Shown here piece by piece: positions 14,619 through 24,500 of a stretch of 25,606 nucleotides of DNA; the first letter of the stretch is position 1; every line of letters begins with the position of its first letter. The notes under the pieces were generated by a model. The model searched no databases, was not told the origin of the DNA, and saw only the letters and a program-made list of their open reading frames with translations. Position numbers and translations under genes: made by a program. The DNA lies in assembly GCA_963626555.1 (NCBI GenBank), contig CAVFXQ010000035.1:1-25606 (forward strand), written 5' to 3'. This stretch comes from UBA1181 sp963626555. GTDB taxonomy: Bacteria > Bacteroidota > Bacteroidia > Bacteroidales > Paludibacteraceae.

Positions 14619-15815
14619 ATGAAAAATAAGATTATTTTGATTGTAGTCTTGGTCGTTGTTGCCATCATCGCAATTTTCTTTCTTTTTGTTAAGAAAGAAC
14701 CACCTCAAACAATTGTCGACACGGAGGCCGTTGAGTATGGTTCGCTCACCAATAGCGTGACTGCGACAGGCACAGTCGACCCCGTTACCGAGGTAGAAGT
14801 CGGTACGCAAGTGTCAGGTACGGTGAAAAAATTATATGTTGACTATAACGACCGTGTGAAGAAAGGGCAACTATTGGCTGAACTTGACCGATCTACGCTG
14901 ACTTCAACATTGAACGCAGCCAAGACAGACTATGAGATCGCCTTGAACGAGTTCAAATACTACGAGAAAGTTTATAACAGGAACAAGGCGCTTCACGACA
15001 AGAGTTTAATCAGCGATTCTGAATTTGAAGAGGTTGAATATCAATATATTCGTGCAAAAAATTCCGTCACAAAAAGTAAGTACGAAGTAGAAAAAGCCAC
15101 TACCAACTTGGGATACGCCACTATCTATTGTCCAATCGACGGTGTTGTTATCTCTGTAGAGGTTGAAGAAGGACAAACGGTAACTGCAACCATGACCACT
15201 CCAACCTTGTTTCAAATCGCCGAAAACTTGGAAGACATGGAGGTCGTGGCAAATATCGACGAGGCCGACATAGGCGAAGTGAAAGAGGGTCAAGAAGTTG
15301 TCTTCTCCGTTGATGCCTACCCTAACGATCAATTTAGGGGGACTGTGCGACAGGTGAGATTGCAAGCCACGACAACGTCTAACGTCGTTACCTATGAGGT
15401 GATTGTGGATGCGAAAAACCCCGACTTGAAGCTAAAGCCAGGGCTAACCGCCAACATTTCTATCTATACATTGAAATTGGATAGCGTTATCACAATACCA
15501 ACCAAAGCGTTACGCTTCAAAATGGAAGAGCAATTATTGCCACCAAACATGGTAGTGAAACCTTTGCAAGAAGCCACTAAGCAATCTGTTTGGGTTGTTG
15601 TACAAGACTCTATCGCCGAGGAGAGAGCTATCGTAGCAGGAGTCAGCAATGGAACACGCACGCAAGTGCTTTCTGGTGTGAACATTGGTGAACGTGTCAT
15701 TGTTTCATCTGTTGAAACAGAGTCGTTGGATGCATCCGAATTAAAGCAAGAAGACGGAGGACAAAGTCCGTTTATGCCAAAGCATCCAGGACAAAACAGA
15801 AAGAAAAAGAATTAA
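14619..15815 (+). CDS. MacA-like periplasmic adaptor of an ABC efflux pump
   Basis: A 398-residue HlyD/MacA-family membrane fusion protein. The inner-membrane anchor is at about residues 5-24. The two lipoyl half-motifs are VGTQVSGTVKKLYVDYNDRV (62-81) and ATIYCPIDGVVISVEVEEGQ (167-186). They flank an alpha-helical hairpin (about 92-163) that in this family reaches toward the outer-membrane channel. Beta-barrel and membrane-proximal domains follow, and the tail is polar and basic. The ATPase gene is 12 bp downstream and the permease gene follows it, giving the MacA-ATPase-permease order. The cargo is unknown; peptides, lipids or drugs are possible. Confidence 0.93.
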   Translation: MKNKIILIVVLVVVAIIAIFFLFVKKEPPQTIVDTEAVEYGSLTNSVTATGTVDPVTEVEVGTQVSGTVKKLYVDYNDRVKKGQLLAELDRSTLTSTLNAAKTDYEIALNEFKYYEKVYNRNKALHDKSLISDSEFEEVEYQYIRAKNSVTKSKYEVEKATTNLGYATIYCPIDGVVISVEVEEGQTVTATMTTPTLFQIAENLEDMEVVANIDEADIGEVKEGQEVVFSVDAYPNDQFRGTVRQVRLQATTTSNVVTYEVIVDAKNPDLKLKPGLTANISIYTLKLDSVITIPTKALRFKMEEQLLPPNMVVKPLQEATKQSVWVVVQDSIAEERAIVAGVSNGTRTQVLSGVNIGERVIVSSVETESLDASELKQEDGGQSPFMPKHPGQNRKKKN

Positions 15816-15827
15816 AAACGCACCGTT

Positions 15828-16604
15828 ATGCAGGACAACAAGCAAATCAATAGCAATGATAACCGAAAGGTTATCATTGAACTCAAGGATGTACGTCGCA
15901 ACTTCCTTGTAGGAGACGAAGTTGTGCACGCATTAAGAGGAGTGTCGTTCGCCATCTACGAGGGAGAGTTTGTAACGATCATGGGAACGTCTGGTTCTGG
16001 AAAATCCACTTTGTTGAACACATTAGGTTGCTTAGACAGTCCAACCTCCGGAGAATATTACTTAGACGGAGTGGAAGTGCGCACGATGGGCAAAAATGAC
16101 CGTGCTTTACTACGCAACCGAAAGATTGGCTTCGTTTTTCAAAACTACAATCTGCTTGCGAAAACCACGTCCATCGAAAATGTTGAACTTCCGTTGATGT
16201 ATAACCCGAATGTGTCGGCACAAGAGCGACATGACCGCGCCGTGAAAGCCTTGATGATGGTCGGTTTGGGAGAACGACTCAACCACAAATCCAACCAAAT
16301 GTCTGGAGGTCAGCAACAAAGAGTCGCCATAGCTCGCGCATTGGTGAACGACCCCGTCATCATCTTAGCAGATGAGGCGACAGGAAACTTAGACACTCGC
16401 ACCTCGTTTGAAATATTAGTGCTATTTCAAGAGTTGCATGCCAAAGGAAGAACCATCATCTTCGTAACCCATAATCCAGAATTGTCGCAATACAGCAGTC
16501 GAAACATTGTCTTGAGAGATGGACACGTCGTAGAAGACACCATCAACAACAACATATCGTCTGCACAAGAAGCATTATCCAACCTGCCAAAAACAGACGA
16601 TTAG
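15828..16604 (+). CDS. ABC transporter ATPase, MacB/LolD type
   Basis: A 258-residue nucleotide-binding subunit. It has Walker A GTSGSGKST (53-61), Q-loop Q105, signature SGGQQQR (159-165), Walker B VIILADEATGNLD (177-189) and switch H215. The FQNYNLL and ATGNLD forms are typical of the MacB/LolD/FtsE group. In E. coli MacB this domain is fused to the permease; here it is a separate gene, as is common outside the Proteobacteria. It lies between the adaptor and permease genes with 12-bp and 21-bp gaps. Confidence 0.95.
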   Translation: MQDNKQINSNDNRKVIIELKDVRRNFLVGDEVVHALRGVSFAIYEGEFVTIMGTSGSGKSTLLNTLGCLDSPTSGEYYLDGVEVRTMGKNDRALLRNRKIGFVFQNYNLLAKTTSIENVELPLMYNPNVSAQERHDRAVKALMMVGLGERLNHKSNQMSGGQQQRVAIARALVNDPVIILADEATGNLDTRTSFEILVLFQELHAKGRTIIFVTHNPELSQYSSRNIVLRDGHVVEDTINNNISSAQEALSNLPKTDD

Positions 16605-16625
16605 TCGGCATAAAAACGAAACAAA

Positions 16626-17855
16626 ATGAATTTCTCAAATCTATTTAAAATAGCATTAAAGGCCATCGGCAACAACAAACTGAGGTCTTTTTTGACGATG
16701 TTGGGAATCATCATCGGTGTGGCGTCTGTGATCGCCATGCTCGCCATCGGACAAGGATCTAAAAAGAGCATCCAAGAGCAAATCGCCGAAATGGGTTCTA
16801 ACATGATTATGATTCACCCAGGAAACAACGACCGCGGAGCAGGAGGTGTCAGAATGAGCATGTCGGATATGCAAACCTTGAAAAATTCCGACTACAACAG
16901 CATCATCGAGAACTGTATGCGCTATGTGTCATACGTCTCTCCTGTATGCAGCAGTAGCGGACAATTAATCAATGGAAACAACAACTACCCTTCTTCTATG
17001 ACGGGTATCTCACTCGACTATTTAGAAATTAGGAAACTTTCAGTTTCTGAGGGCGAAATGTTCTCCGCTGAACAAATCAAATCGTCCGCCAAGGTGTGTG
17101 TGATTGGTAAAACCATCGTCAACGAGTTGTTCACGAACGGTGAAAATCCGATTGGAAAAGTAATTCGTTTGAACAAAATTCCGTTCACAGTCATTGGAGT
17201 TTTGGCAGCCAAAGGATACAACAGTATGGGACAAGACCAAGATGATGTCGTCCTCGCTCCCTACACCACCGTTCAGAAGCGCGTGTGCAACATCACCTAT
17301 TTGAACGGAATCTACTGCTCCGCTAAATCAGAATCGCTCACCAGCGAGGCTATCGAAGACATCACCGCGCAACTTCGGCAAAACCATAAACTCAAGGATT
17401 GCGACGATGACGATTTCACAATCCGTTCACAGGAAGAGTTAAGTTCGATGATGACATCTACCACCGATATGATGACCATTCTTTTAGCATGTATCGCAGG
17501 AATCTCGTTGGTCGTCGGAGGTATCGGAATCATGAACATTATGTATGTCTCCGTAACCGAGCGCACTAAAGAAATTGGATTGAGAATGTCAGTTGGAGCC
17601 CGTGGCATCGACATTCTGTCTCAGTTCTTGATTGAAGCAGTTTTGATCAGCGTAACAGGAGGTATTATCGGGGTAATTATAGGAGTAGGCGCATCATACG
17701 GATTGAAACTAATCCTCGGATGGCCTATCTACATTCAGGTATATTCCGTAGTGTTGTCATTCCTCGTTTGTACGTTGACAGGAATATTCTTCGGGTGGTA
17801 CCCAGCAAAACGCGCAGCAGAGTTAGACCCTATTGAAGCAATAAGATACGAATAA
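16626..17855 (+). CDS. ABC transporter permease, MacB/FtsX type
   Basis: A 409-residue permease. The first membrane helix is at about 21-42 (SFLTMLGIIIGVASVIAMLAIG), followed by a large periplasmic domain (about 45-280) of the MacB_PCD kind. Three helices follow at about 283-308, 333-361 and 372-391 in the FtsX domain. The conserved TERTKEIGLRMSVGAR and the ending DPIEAIRYE fit the family. With the two genes before it, it forms a complete inner-membrane efflux unit. No TolC-like outer-membrane gene is in the window, so the channel must be encoded elsewhere. Confidence 0.95.
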   Translation: MNFSNLFKIALKAIGNNKLRSFLTMLGIIIGVASVIAMLAIGQGSKKSIQEQIAEMGSNMIMIHPGNNDRGAGGVRMSMSDMQTLKNSDYNSIIENCMRYVSYVSPVCSSSGQLINGNNNYPSSMTGISLDYLEIRKLSVSEGEMFSAEQIKSSAKVCVIGKTIVNELFTNGENPIGKVIRLNKIPFTVIGVLAAKGYNSMGQDQDDVVLAPYTTVQKRVCNITYLNGIYCSAKSESLTSEAIEDITAQLRQNHKLKDCDDDDFTIRSQEELSSMMTSTTDMMTILLACIAGISLVVGGIGIMNIMYVSVTERTKEIGLRMSVGARGIDILSQFLIEAVLISVTGGIIGVIIGVGASYGLKLILGWPIYIQVYSVVLSFLVCTLTGIFFGWYPAKRAAELDPIEAIRYE

Positions 17856-17865
17856 GACACGAACT

Positions 17866-18168
17866 CTATTCATTATCAAATTTGTACTCTAAATCAAGGA
17901 TTTCCTCAACCTGCTCAAGCGTAATAGGTGTCTTCTTCGAGACAGCCTCCTGAATGAGAAGCACCATCTCACTGGTGTTTACCTCAAGTTCGTCGTCATC
18001 ATTACCAACCAACTCATCGAAGAATCCTTTCGATTCATAATAATTCATCATCTCAGAGATTACGTCGTCAACAACCTCTGCGGTGATGTTTTTTTTATTC
18101 TCATCAGAGAGATTGGATAGAATATAATCAATCAATTCCTTATCATCTCCAAAATAAATATCTTCCAT
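17866..18168 (-). CDS. Small acidic unknown protein
   Basis: A 100-residue protein starting at ATG. About 29 of 100 residues are Asp or Glu, with only seven Lys and no Arg, so it is very acidic. It looks helical throughout (AEVVDDVISEMMNYYESKGFF, then SEMVLLIQEAV, then LEQVEEILDLEYKF) and has no signal or membrane segment. It converges with the permease gene, 10 bp between stops, and lies 73 bp downstream of nfo on the same strand. I recognise no family. Codon use resembles its neighbours, so I consider it a real gene. Confidence 0.75.
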   Translation of the reverse strand: MEDIYFGDDKELIDYILSNLSDENKKNITAEVVDDVISEMMNYYESKGFFDELVGNDDDELEVNTSEMVLLIQEAVSKKTPITLEQVEEILDLEYKFDNE

Positions 18169-18241
18169 ATCCTTATTTTTTATTTTCTAATTAAAACCTA
18201 TATAAATAAGCCTTTTTAAAACAAAATCCGACTTTTAATGT

Positions 18242-19099
18242 CTACTTTGCCAACTCTTTCAGCATTTGAATCTCATTCGACCAAAGAGCCTCGTCTGGCG
18301 TTTCCAAGATAAGCGGAATATTGTCGAAATGAGGATTTTTCATCATCCATTCAAAAGCAGTTATACCTATCTCACCTTTCCCGATACTCTCATGTCGGTC
18401 TACCTTCGAGCCAACACCTTTCTTAGAATCATTCAAGTGAATGCCTTTAAGATATTGATATCCAATGATTTCATCAAACAAAGCGAATGTTTTCTCACAT
18501 TGCTCCACTGTTGTTAAATCGTAACTAGCTGCAAAAGCGTGACAAGTATCTATGCATACGCCCACACGAGTTTTATCCTCCACACGGTCGATGATATATT
18601 TCAATTCTTCAAATCTATTTCCAACATTACTACCCTGCCCCGCCGTGTTTTCAATCACAGCACAGACCTCTCTCGTCTTGTCTAAAGTGATATTGATAGA
18701 CTCTGCGATACGCTCCAAACAAGCCTCAACAGAGATTTCCTTCAAGTGAGAGCCTGGGTGAAAATTTAACAGTTTAAGTCCCAATTGTTCGCAACGTTGC
18801 ATCTCCTCCAAGAATGAACTACGCGACTTTTCCAATCCCTCTTCCGTAGGATGCCCTAAGTTGATGAGGTAACTATCATGAGGAAGAATATGCTCGGACG
18901 AGATACCCACCTTAGCACAATTTTCCTTGAAGAGCGAGATGTTCTGTTCAGAAAGCGGAGCAGAGTGCCACTGACGTTGGTTCTTCGTAAAAAGAGCGAA
19001 AGCAGTTGCCCCAATAGCAGCGGCATTGAGCGGCGCATTTTGAACACCACCCGATGAACTCACATGCGCACCAATAAACTTATTCATATTATCAGACAT
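18242..19099 (-). CDS. nfo: Endonuclease IV (AP endonuclease)
   Basis: A 285-residue DNA repair enzyme that cuts the backbone 5' of abasic sites. All nine metal ligands of the E. coli enzyme are present at an offset of five: H74, H114, E150, D184, H187, H221, D234, H236 and E266. Family signatures FTKNQRQW, NFHPGSH, ENTAGQGSN, CIDTCHA and LILETPDE are intact. Start at ATG 19099 is used; ATG at 19087 (MNKFIGAH) matches the E. coli N-terminus better and is equally possible. It is divergent from metY across 130 bp. Confidence 0.97.
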   Translation of the reverse strand: MSDNMNKFIGAHVSSSGGVQNAPLNAAAIGATAFALFTKNQRQWHSAPLSEQNISLFKENCAKVGISSEHILPHDSYLINLGHPTEEGLEKSRSSFLEEMQRCEQLGLKLLNFHPGSHLKEISVEACLERIAESINITLDKTREVCAVIENTAGQGSNVGNRFEELKYIIDRVEDKTRVGVCIDTCHAFAASYDLTTVEQCEKTFALFDEIIGYQYLKGIHLNDSKKGVGSKVDRHESIGKGEIGITAFEWMMKNPHFDNIPLILETPDEALWSNEIQMLKELAK

Positions 19100-19198
19100 A
19101 TTGTTGATTGCTAACTAACGTGACGACACATCACCCGAGAACAAAGTTAAAAGAATTTTCCATTTTTGGAAAAACGAATAGCCTTACTATTTTTTTTG

Positions 19199-19206
19199 TA
19201 TTTTTG
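19199..19206 (+). promoter_or_regulatory. Putative -7 element upstream of metY
   Basis: TATTTTTG matches the Bacteroidetes consensus TAnnTTTG and lies 23 bp before ATG 19230, implying a short leader. A TTTG at 19165-19168 is about ten bases too far upstream to be a standard -33 element. Confidence 0.45.
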
Positions 19207-19229
19207 TGCGGAATTTAATAAAAACGTTA

Positions 19230-20528
19230 ATGGAAAATAAGAAAAAAGGATTAGGCACGTTATGCGTGCAAGGGGGTTGGACACCGACGAATGGACAGCC
19301 ACGTGTTTTACCAATTTATCAGTCAACAACATTCAAGTATGACTCAAGCGAACAGATGGCAGATCTCTTTGACTTGAAAGCATCTGGGTATTTCTACACT
19401 CGTTTGCAAAACCCCACAAACGACTCAGTCGCCGATAAGATTTGTCAGTTAGAAGGGGGCGTTGCCGCTATGTTGACTTCATCAGGACAAGCAGCCAACT
19501 TCTATGCTATTTTCAACATCTGCGAGGCAGGCGACCACTTCGTTGCGTCCTCTTGCATCTATGGTGGAACATACAACCTTTTCGCCGTAACGATGAAGAA
19601 ATTGGGTATCGACTGCACGTTCGTCGACCCAGATGCATCGGAAGAAGAAATCGCAAAAGCATTTCGTCCAAACACAAAAGCATTGTTCGGAGAGACAATC
19701 GCCAATCCAGTGTTGAGCGTTTTGGATATCGAGAAATTCGCACGCATCGCACATTCTCACGGTGTTCCTTTAATCATTGACAACACGTTTCCTACTCCAA
19801 TCAACTGTCGACCTTTTGAATTTGGTTGTGACATCGTAACGCACGCCACCACAAAATATATGGACGGACATGCCACTAACGTTGGCGGTTGTATCGTAGA
19901 CAGTGGAAACTTTGATTGGGAGGCTCATAAAGACAAATTCCCAGGATTGACAGAGCCAGACGCATCCTACCACGGATTGGCATACAGCAAAGCATTTGGA
20001 AAGGGCGCATATATCACAAAAGCAACTGCTCAGCTGATGCGCGACTTAGGATCCATCCAAGCACCTCAAAACGCATTCCTTTTGAATCTCGGATTGGAGT
20101 CTCTCCACGTTCGTATGCCTCGCCACTGCGAGAACGCACAAAAAGTAGCAGAATATTTGGAGAACCGTTCTGAAGTTGCTTGGGTGAACTTCCCTGGTTT
20201 GAAATCAAGCAAATACCACGAGTTGGCACAAAAGCAATTCAAGAACGGTCAGTCTTGTGGTGTCGTAACCTTTGGACTCAAAGGTGGTCGCGAAACAGCC
20301 ATCAAGTTCATGGACAGCCTTCGTTTGGCTTGCATCGTAACCCATGTGGCAGATGCCAGAACTTGCGTGTTGCACCCCGCATCTCACACCCACAGACAGT
20401 TGTCTGATGAGCAATTACTGGCAGCGGGCGTTCGTCCTGACTTAATTCGCTTCTCATGTGGTATTGAAGATGCTGAGGACATCATCGCAGACGTAGAGCA
20501 AGCGTTAGCGGCAGCATTCGGGAAATAA
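19230..20528 (+). CDS. metY: O-acetylhomoserine sulfhydrylase family enzyme (MetY-like)
   Basis: A 432-residue PLP-dependent enzyme of the Cys/Met metabolism family. ATG 19230 is chosen; an in-frame GTG at 19206 falls on the promoter element. The PLP lysine is K209 in HATTKYMDGHATNVGG, the cofactor-ring region is TSSGQAAN, and PLP-binding D lies in IIDNTFPTP. The insert SYHGLAYSKAFGKGAYITKA and the LLNLGLESLHVRMPRHCENA segment favour O-acetylhomoserine sulfhydrylase over cystathionine gamma-synthase or methionine gamma-lyase. It would form homocysteine from O-acetylhomoserine and sulfide in methionine synthesis. Cysteine synthase or lyase activity is the alternative, as the family is mixed. 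It is probably transcribed alone from the promoter just upstream. Confidence 0.9.
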   Translation: MENKKKGLGTLCVQGGWTPTNGQPRVLPIYQSTTFKYDSSEQMADLFDLKASGYFYTRLQNPTNDSVADKICQLEGGVAAMLTSSGQAANFYAIFNICEAGDHFVASSCIYGGTYNLFAVTMKKLGIDCTFVDPDASEEEIAKAFRPNTKALFGETIANPVLSVLDIEKFARIAHSHGVPLIIDNTFPTPINCRPFEFGCDIVTHATTKYMDGHATNVGGCIVDSGNFDWEAHKDKFPGLTEPDASYHGLAYSKAFGKGAYITKATAQLMRDLGSIQAPQNAFLLNLGLESLHVRMPRHCENAQKVAEYLENRSEVAWVNFPGLKSSKYHELAQKQFKNGQSCGVVTFGLKGGRETAIKFMDSLRLACIVTHVADARTCVLHPASHTHRQLSDEQLLAAGVRPDLIRFSCGIEDAEDIIADVEQALAAAFGK

Positions 20529-20592
20529 AACATTCATTGCCCCTAATCCTTAATTTTTCATTTAATTCATTGAAGAAAAGATATAAGGATAA

Positions 20593-21498
20593 ATGTTTAA
20601 GAAACTAAGAAGTAAATGGAACCAATTTCTGCACAACGAAGAGTTGAAGCAGAAGATATACATGATTGTGTACGACACCGACACCCCCTTGGGACGACTG
20701 TTCGATGTCGTACTCATCTGTTTTATATTAGTCAGTGTAGCGGTTGTTATTTTAGAAAGCATAGACATCTTTCCCCCCGCATTCAAACTGTTTTTGGTCA
20801 TTTTAGAGTGGATTTTCACGGTGTTTTTTACAATAGAATACATTCTTCGTATCTATTGCGCCCCCAAACCACATACCTATGTCTTTAGTTTCTTCGGTAT
20901 TGTAGATCTCTTAGCAACTCTTCCGACCTACTTAGGAATTTTTTTCCCGAGCGCACACGGACTGCTCACCATCCGAATCTTCCGACTACTACGTGTCTTT
21001 CGTATTTTCCGACTATTCTCCTTTTGGAGAGAAGGACAGATGTTGTTAGACTCACTAATCGCTAGTTCAAAAAAGATCACCGTTTTTTTTGTATTCGTGC
21101 TACTTTTGGTAATCTGTATCGGAACAGTGATGTTTATGGTGGAAGGAGGTATGGAAGGATCAAGTTTCCAAGATATTCCAAGTAGCATCTACTGGGCAAT
21201 CGTTACCATGACAACAGTTGGATATGGAGACATTACCCCTATGACAAGTTTAGGAAGATTCCTATCCGCTTTCGTTATGCTATTAGGTTACACGGTTTTA
21301 GCTGTTCCAACAGGTATCGTCTCTGCGCAAATGATATCCGACTCAAAGCAGAGGAAAGCCATTCCTTGTCCGCATTGCCACAAACCAGGCAACGACCATG
21401 ATGCCGTCTACTGCAAATATTGCGGAAAGAAATTAGATGAAGATGATATTCCTGAAGAGGAAGAGCCTATCATCACCATGGATGGAGAGATAAAATAG
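20593..21498 (+). CDS. Voltage-gated potassium channel with C-terminal zinc ribbon
   Basis: A 301-residue six-helix channel starting at ATG, with AAGGA just upstream. S1-S3 span about residues 36-115. The S4 sensor carries five arginines every third residue (R128, R131, R134, R137, R140). The pore helix and selectivity filter TTVGYGD are at 207-213, and S6 is at about 222-246. After S6 there is a cytoplasmic C4 zinc ribbon: C259, C262, C274 and C277 in CPHCHKPGNDHDAVYCKYC. An acidic tail (EDDIPEEEEP) follows. The channel would pass K+ across the inner membrane in response to voltage; the ribbon may bind metal or assist assembly, which is inference. The metY gene ends 64 bp upstream and HTCS 2 starts 86 bp downstream. 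Confidence 0.94.
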   Translation: MFKKLRSKWNQFLHNEELKQKIYMIVYDTDTPLGRLFDVVLICFILVSVAVVILESIDIFPPAFKLFLVILEWIFTVFFTIEYILRIYCAPKPHTYVFSFFGIVDLLATLPTYLGIFFPSAHGLLTIRIFRLLRVFRIFRLFSFWREGQMLLDSLIASSKKITVFFVFVLLLVICIGTVMFMVEGGMEGSSFQDIPSSIYWAIVTMTTVGYGDITPMTSLGRFLSAFVMLLGYTVLAVPTGIVSAQMISDSKQRKAIPCPHCHKPGNDHDAVYCKYCGKKLDEDDIPEEEEPIITMDGEIK

Positions 21499-21584
21499 CG
21501 ACTCTTTATCCGTAAGTTTTCCGTCTTACTTTTCAAAACGGAGAAACTCAAGACCTAAGGGTCTCATAAATACAAGATTTTTCT

Positions 21585-24500
21585 ATGCGGTTCTTTTTTT
21601 TTATTTTTCTATTGTTCGCCCTAATAAATTCATCGTCGGGCCACGAATTGTCTACCTTCTACAGATACTCCAACAAAGACGGACTCTGTTGCAACTATGT
21701 ACACGCTATCTCACAGGATAAAAATGGATTTATATGGGTAGCAACCGAATATGGGCTCAGCCGTTTCGATGGTGTCCACTTCAAAAACTACTATGCGGAA
21801 GATTGCCCCTCGCTCAAGCGCAACCAGTTCATGCACCTTTTCCTATCTCACGACAACCAACTGCTCATCGGTTCAAACAATGGCGTCTTGCTTCGTCATA
21901 ATGAAAAAACAGACACATTTGACGACCTTATGCCCGAAGATTTCAAAACAACTTATTTCAAAGGAATCACCAATTTTAAAGAAGACAACGACAAACATTT
22001 ATGGGCAACAACCACAAACGGACTCTACTCTTATAACATTCAAAATCAAACATTTGACAAAGAGCCTAACATAACCGACTCTACCTCAGACACATTCATC
22101 TCAGACATGGAGAGAGACCATCTCGGACGTTTTTTCTGTGGCACATATTCTGGAATACTTCTGTTCGACAAAGACGGAACACATTTACGAGAATATGATC
22201 AGAAACTATGTTTGGGTACAATGGTTTCCAAGATTATGGCAGTAGACAAAAATCACCTTCTCGTAACATCGTTTGTCGGTGGAATATGGCTCATCACCAT
22301 TGAAGAAGATGGTGAAATCAGCACTCCAAAAATCATAAACACTCCATTTAAAAACACGACAGCCGTCATTCGCGACACACGCAATAAATATTGGTTCGGA
22401 ACAGCTGGATCTGGACTTTGGACTGCCACTTACAACAATGGAATCTTCAATTTCAAAAAGATTGAACCGCAAAACGCACAACATATAGCAGAAGAGTTGC
22501 AAAAGATTCATTGCATTTACGAAGACACAGAAGGTGATATTTGGATTGGAACACAAAACGCCGGCATTTTACGCTACAGTTCAATACGAAACTCTGGAGC
22601 GATACATTCAACAGACATAGGCTTCCCCATCGTCGACGGCACAACCTTTGCAGAAACTGAAAATGGCAATATTTTGGTGGGTTCTGACGGACACGGACTA
22701 TATCTATTATCTCAGAATCTTCAGATTATCAAGCACTTCACAATAGAAGATGGATTGTCATCTAATAATGTTTTATCAGTGAAAAAGGAAAACAAAGACA
22801 ACTTCCTCATCGCAACATGGGGGGGGAGTCTATGCCGACTCAACGTCACAACGCATAAAATCTCACAAATCCCTTACACTGGAATTACGCACCCATACAA
22901 CACAAGTAAAGGTGTTTATCCTATGAAAAACGGCGATATTTGGGTATCTTTCTCAGGAGATGGAATTTATCAATGCGACAAAAGCGGAATTTGGCAGAAG
23001 AAAATTCTCTCCTATAAAGGTTTTAAAGACAAAGATATATGGGTAGAAGACATAGCAGAATCTAATAACGGCATACGTTGGGTAATTACTTCGCGAACTG
23101 TGTGGCGGTGCGATGGCGATAATCTATTTCCAACCCTTCCAGACGAAGATCTAACCCCAATGCATAACCCTCTGCGTATGTTGCAAGGCACATGCGACAA
23201 CAATGGAAACCTTTTTGTCGTATCCGACCAAGGTGTGATGAAGATTTCAGAAGATGGACAAAAACACGAATGGTTGGACTTTCTTCCTAAAGGTCAATAC
23301 TCATCAATCGTGAAAGATAAAAATGGGCGTTTTTGGACGGCAGGCTCCAACGGAATTGCATCCTTTAACCCCGAAAAAAGAGAATATCAACTTATCCCCG
23401 TCAACGAAAAGACCGTCAGTCGCAATTTTTATACCTGCAGGGCGGCCTTCATCGATTCGCAAAACGACATATACTTCGGGAGCGCAGAGGGATTCGTCAC
23501 CTTTGACCCACGAAAAATCAATTTTAATGCAAGTGTCAACTACCTTGGCTTTTCCGATCTGACCATCAAAGGCAAGAAAATTGAAATCGGTTCAGAACAT
23601 CTTCCTGTTCCTCTCTCGGAACTCTCAAAGTTAAAACTCAAACACAACGAGACAAACCTCAAGATAAACATTGACGTGATAGATTTCTCCGGTCTTAACA
23701 ATGTTCAGCTATTTTATCGTTTAAACGGGTTAGACTCAACATGGACAAAACTAAACGAACAACGAGAAATCAACATTTCACATATTCCTTCTGGAAACTA
23801 TACATTAGAAATTGAAGCAAGACGAGAAGGCGTGCAAGACCATTCAAAATCCATAGGCATAGACATAGTTGTCTCTCCCCCTTGGTGGAACTCATGGTGG
23901 TTTTACACTATTGTCTTTTTGTCCGTCCTTATAACCTTTTATCTCATCATAACGCTTCGCTTCAAAAACATTATGCATCAAAAAGAAAAATTGGAAGTGG
24001 CTGTGAACGAACGTACAGAAGAATTGAAAAACAAAAATGAGGATTTGCAAACAGCATTAAAAGAAAAAGACCAACTCATCTCTGTCATTGCCCATGATTT
24101 GAAAAATCCAATGTTCTCAATAGTTACTGCGCTCAGTACACTTCTAAAAAACGAAGATAAAATGGACACAGAAACGGGAAAACTGCTAAACGGTCTCTAT
24201 TTATCCGCCTTTAATCTTCAAAATATCCTATTAAAACTTTTGGAATGGGCAAGAGGGAAACGAGAAGATATATGCTGCATTCCACAAGACAAAAGTTTAA
24301 AGAAACTGACTTTAGACGTGGTGAGCCTTTTAACTCCTTTAGCTGAAGAGAAACAAATTTCAATTAAAGTTTTCTACGATGAAATCGTTCATTTTTGCAA
24401 AATGGATGCGAGAATGATTGGAACAGCTCTTCGCAATATCCTTAACAACGCTATAAAATTCACTGCTTCACAAGGCGAAATCACAATACGTTTGTTCGAG

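Noticed and set aside
21499..21584. Small inverted repeats before HTCS 2 (AGACC-TAAG-GGTCT and GTAAG/CTTAC) as a riboswitch
   Set aside because: The stems are only 5 bp in an 86-bp gap, with no recognisable aptamer. They are more likely the channel gene's 3' end or chance.
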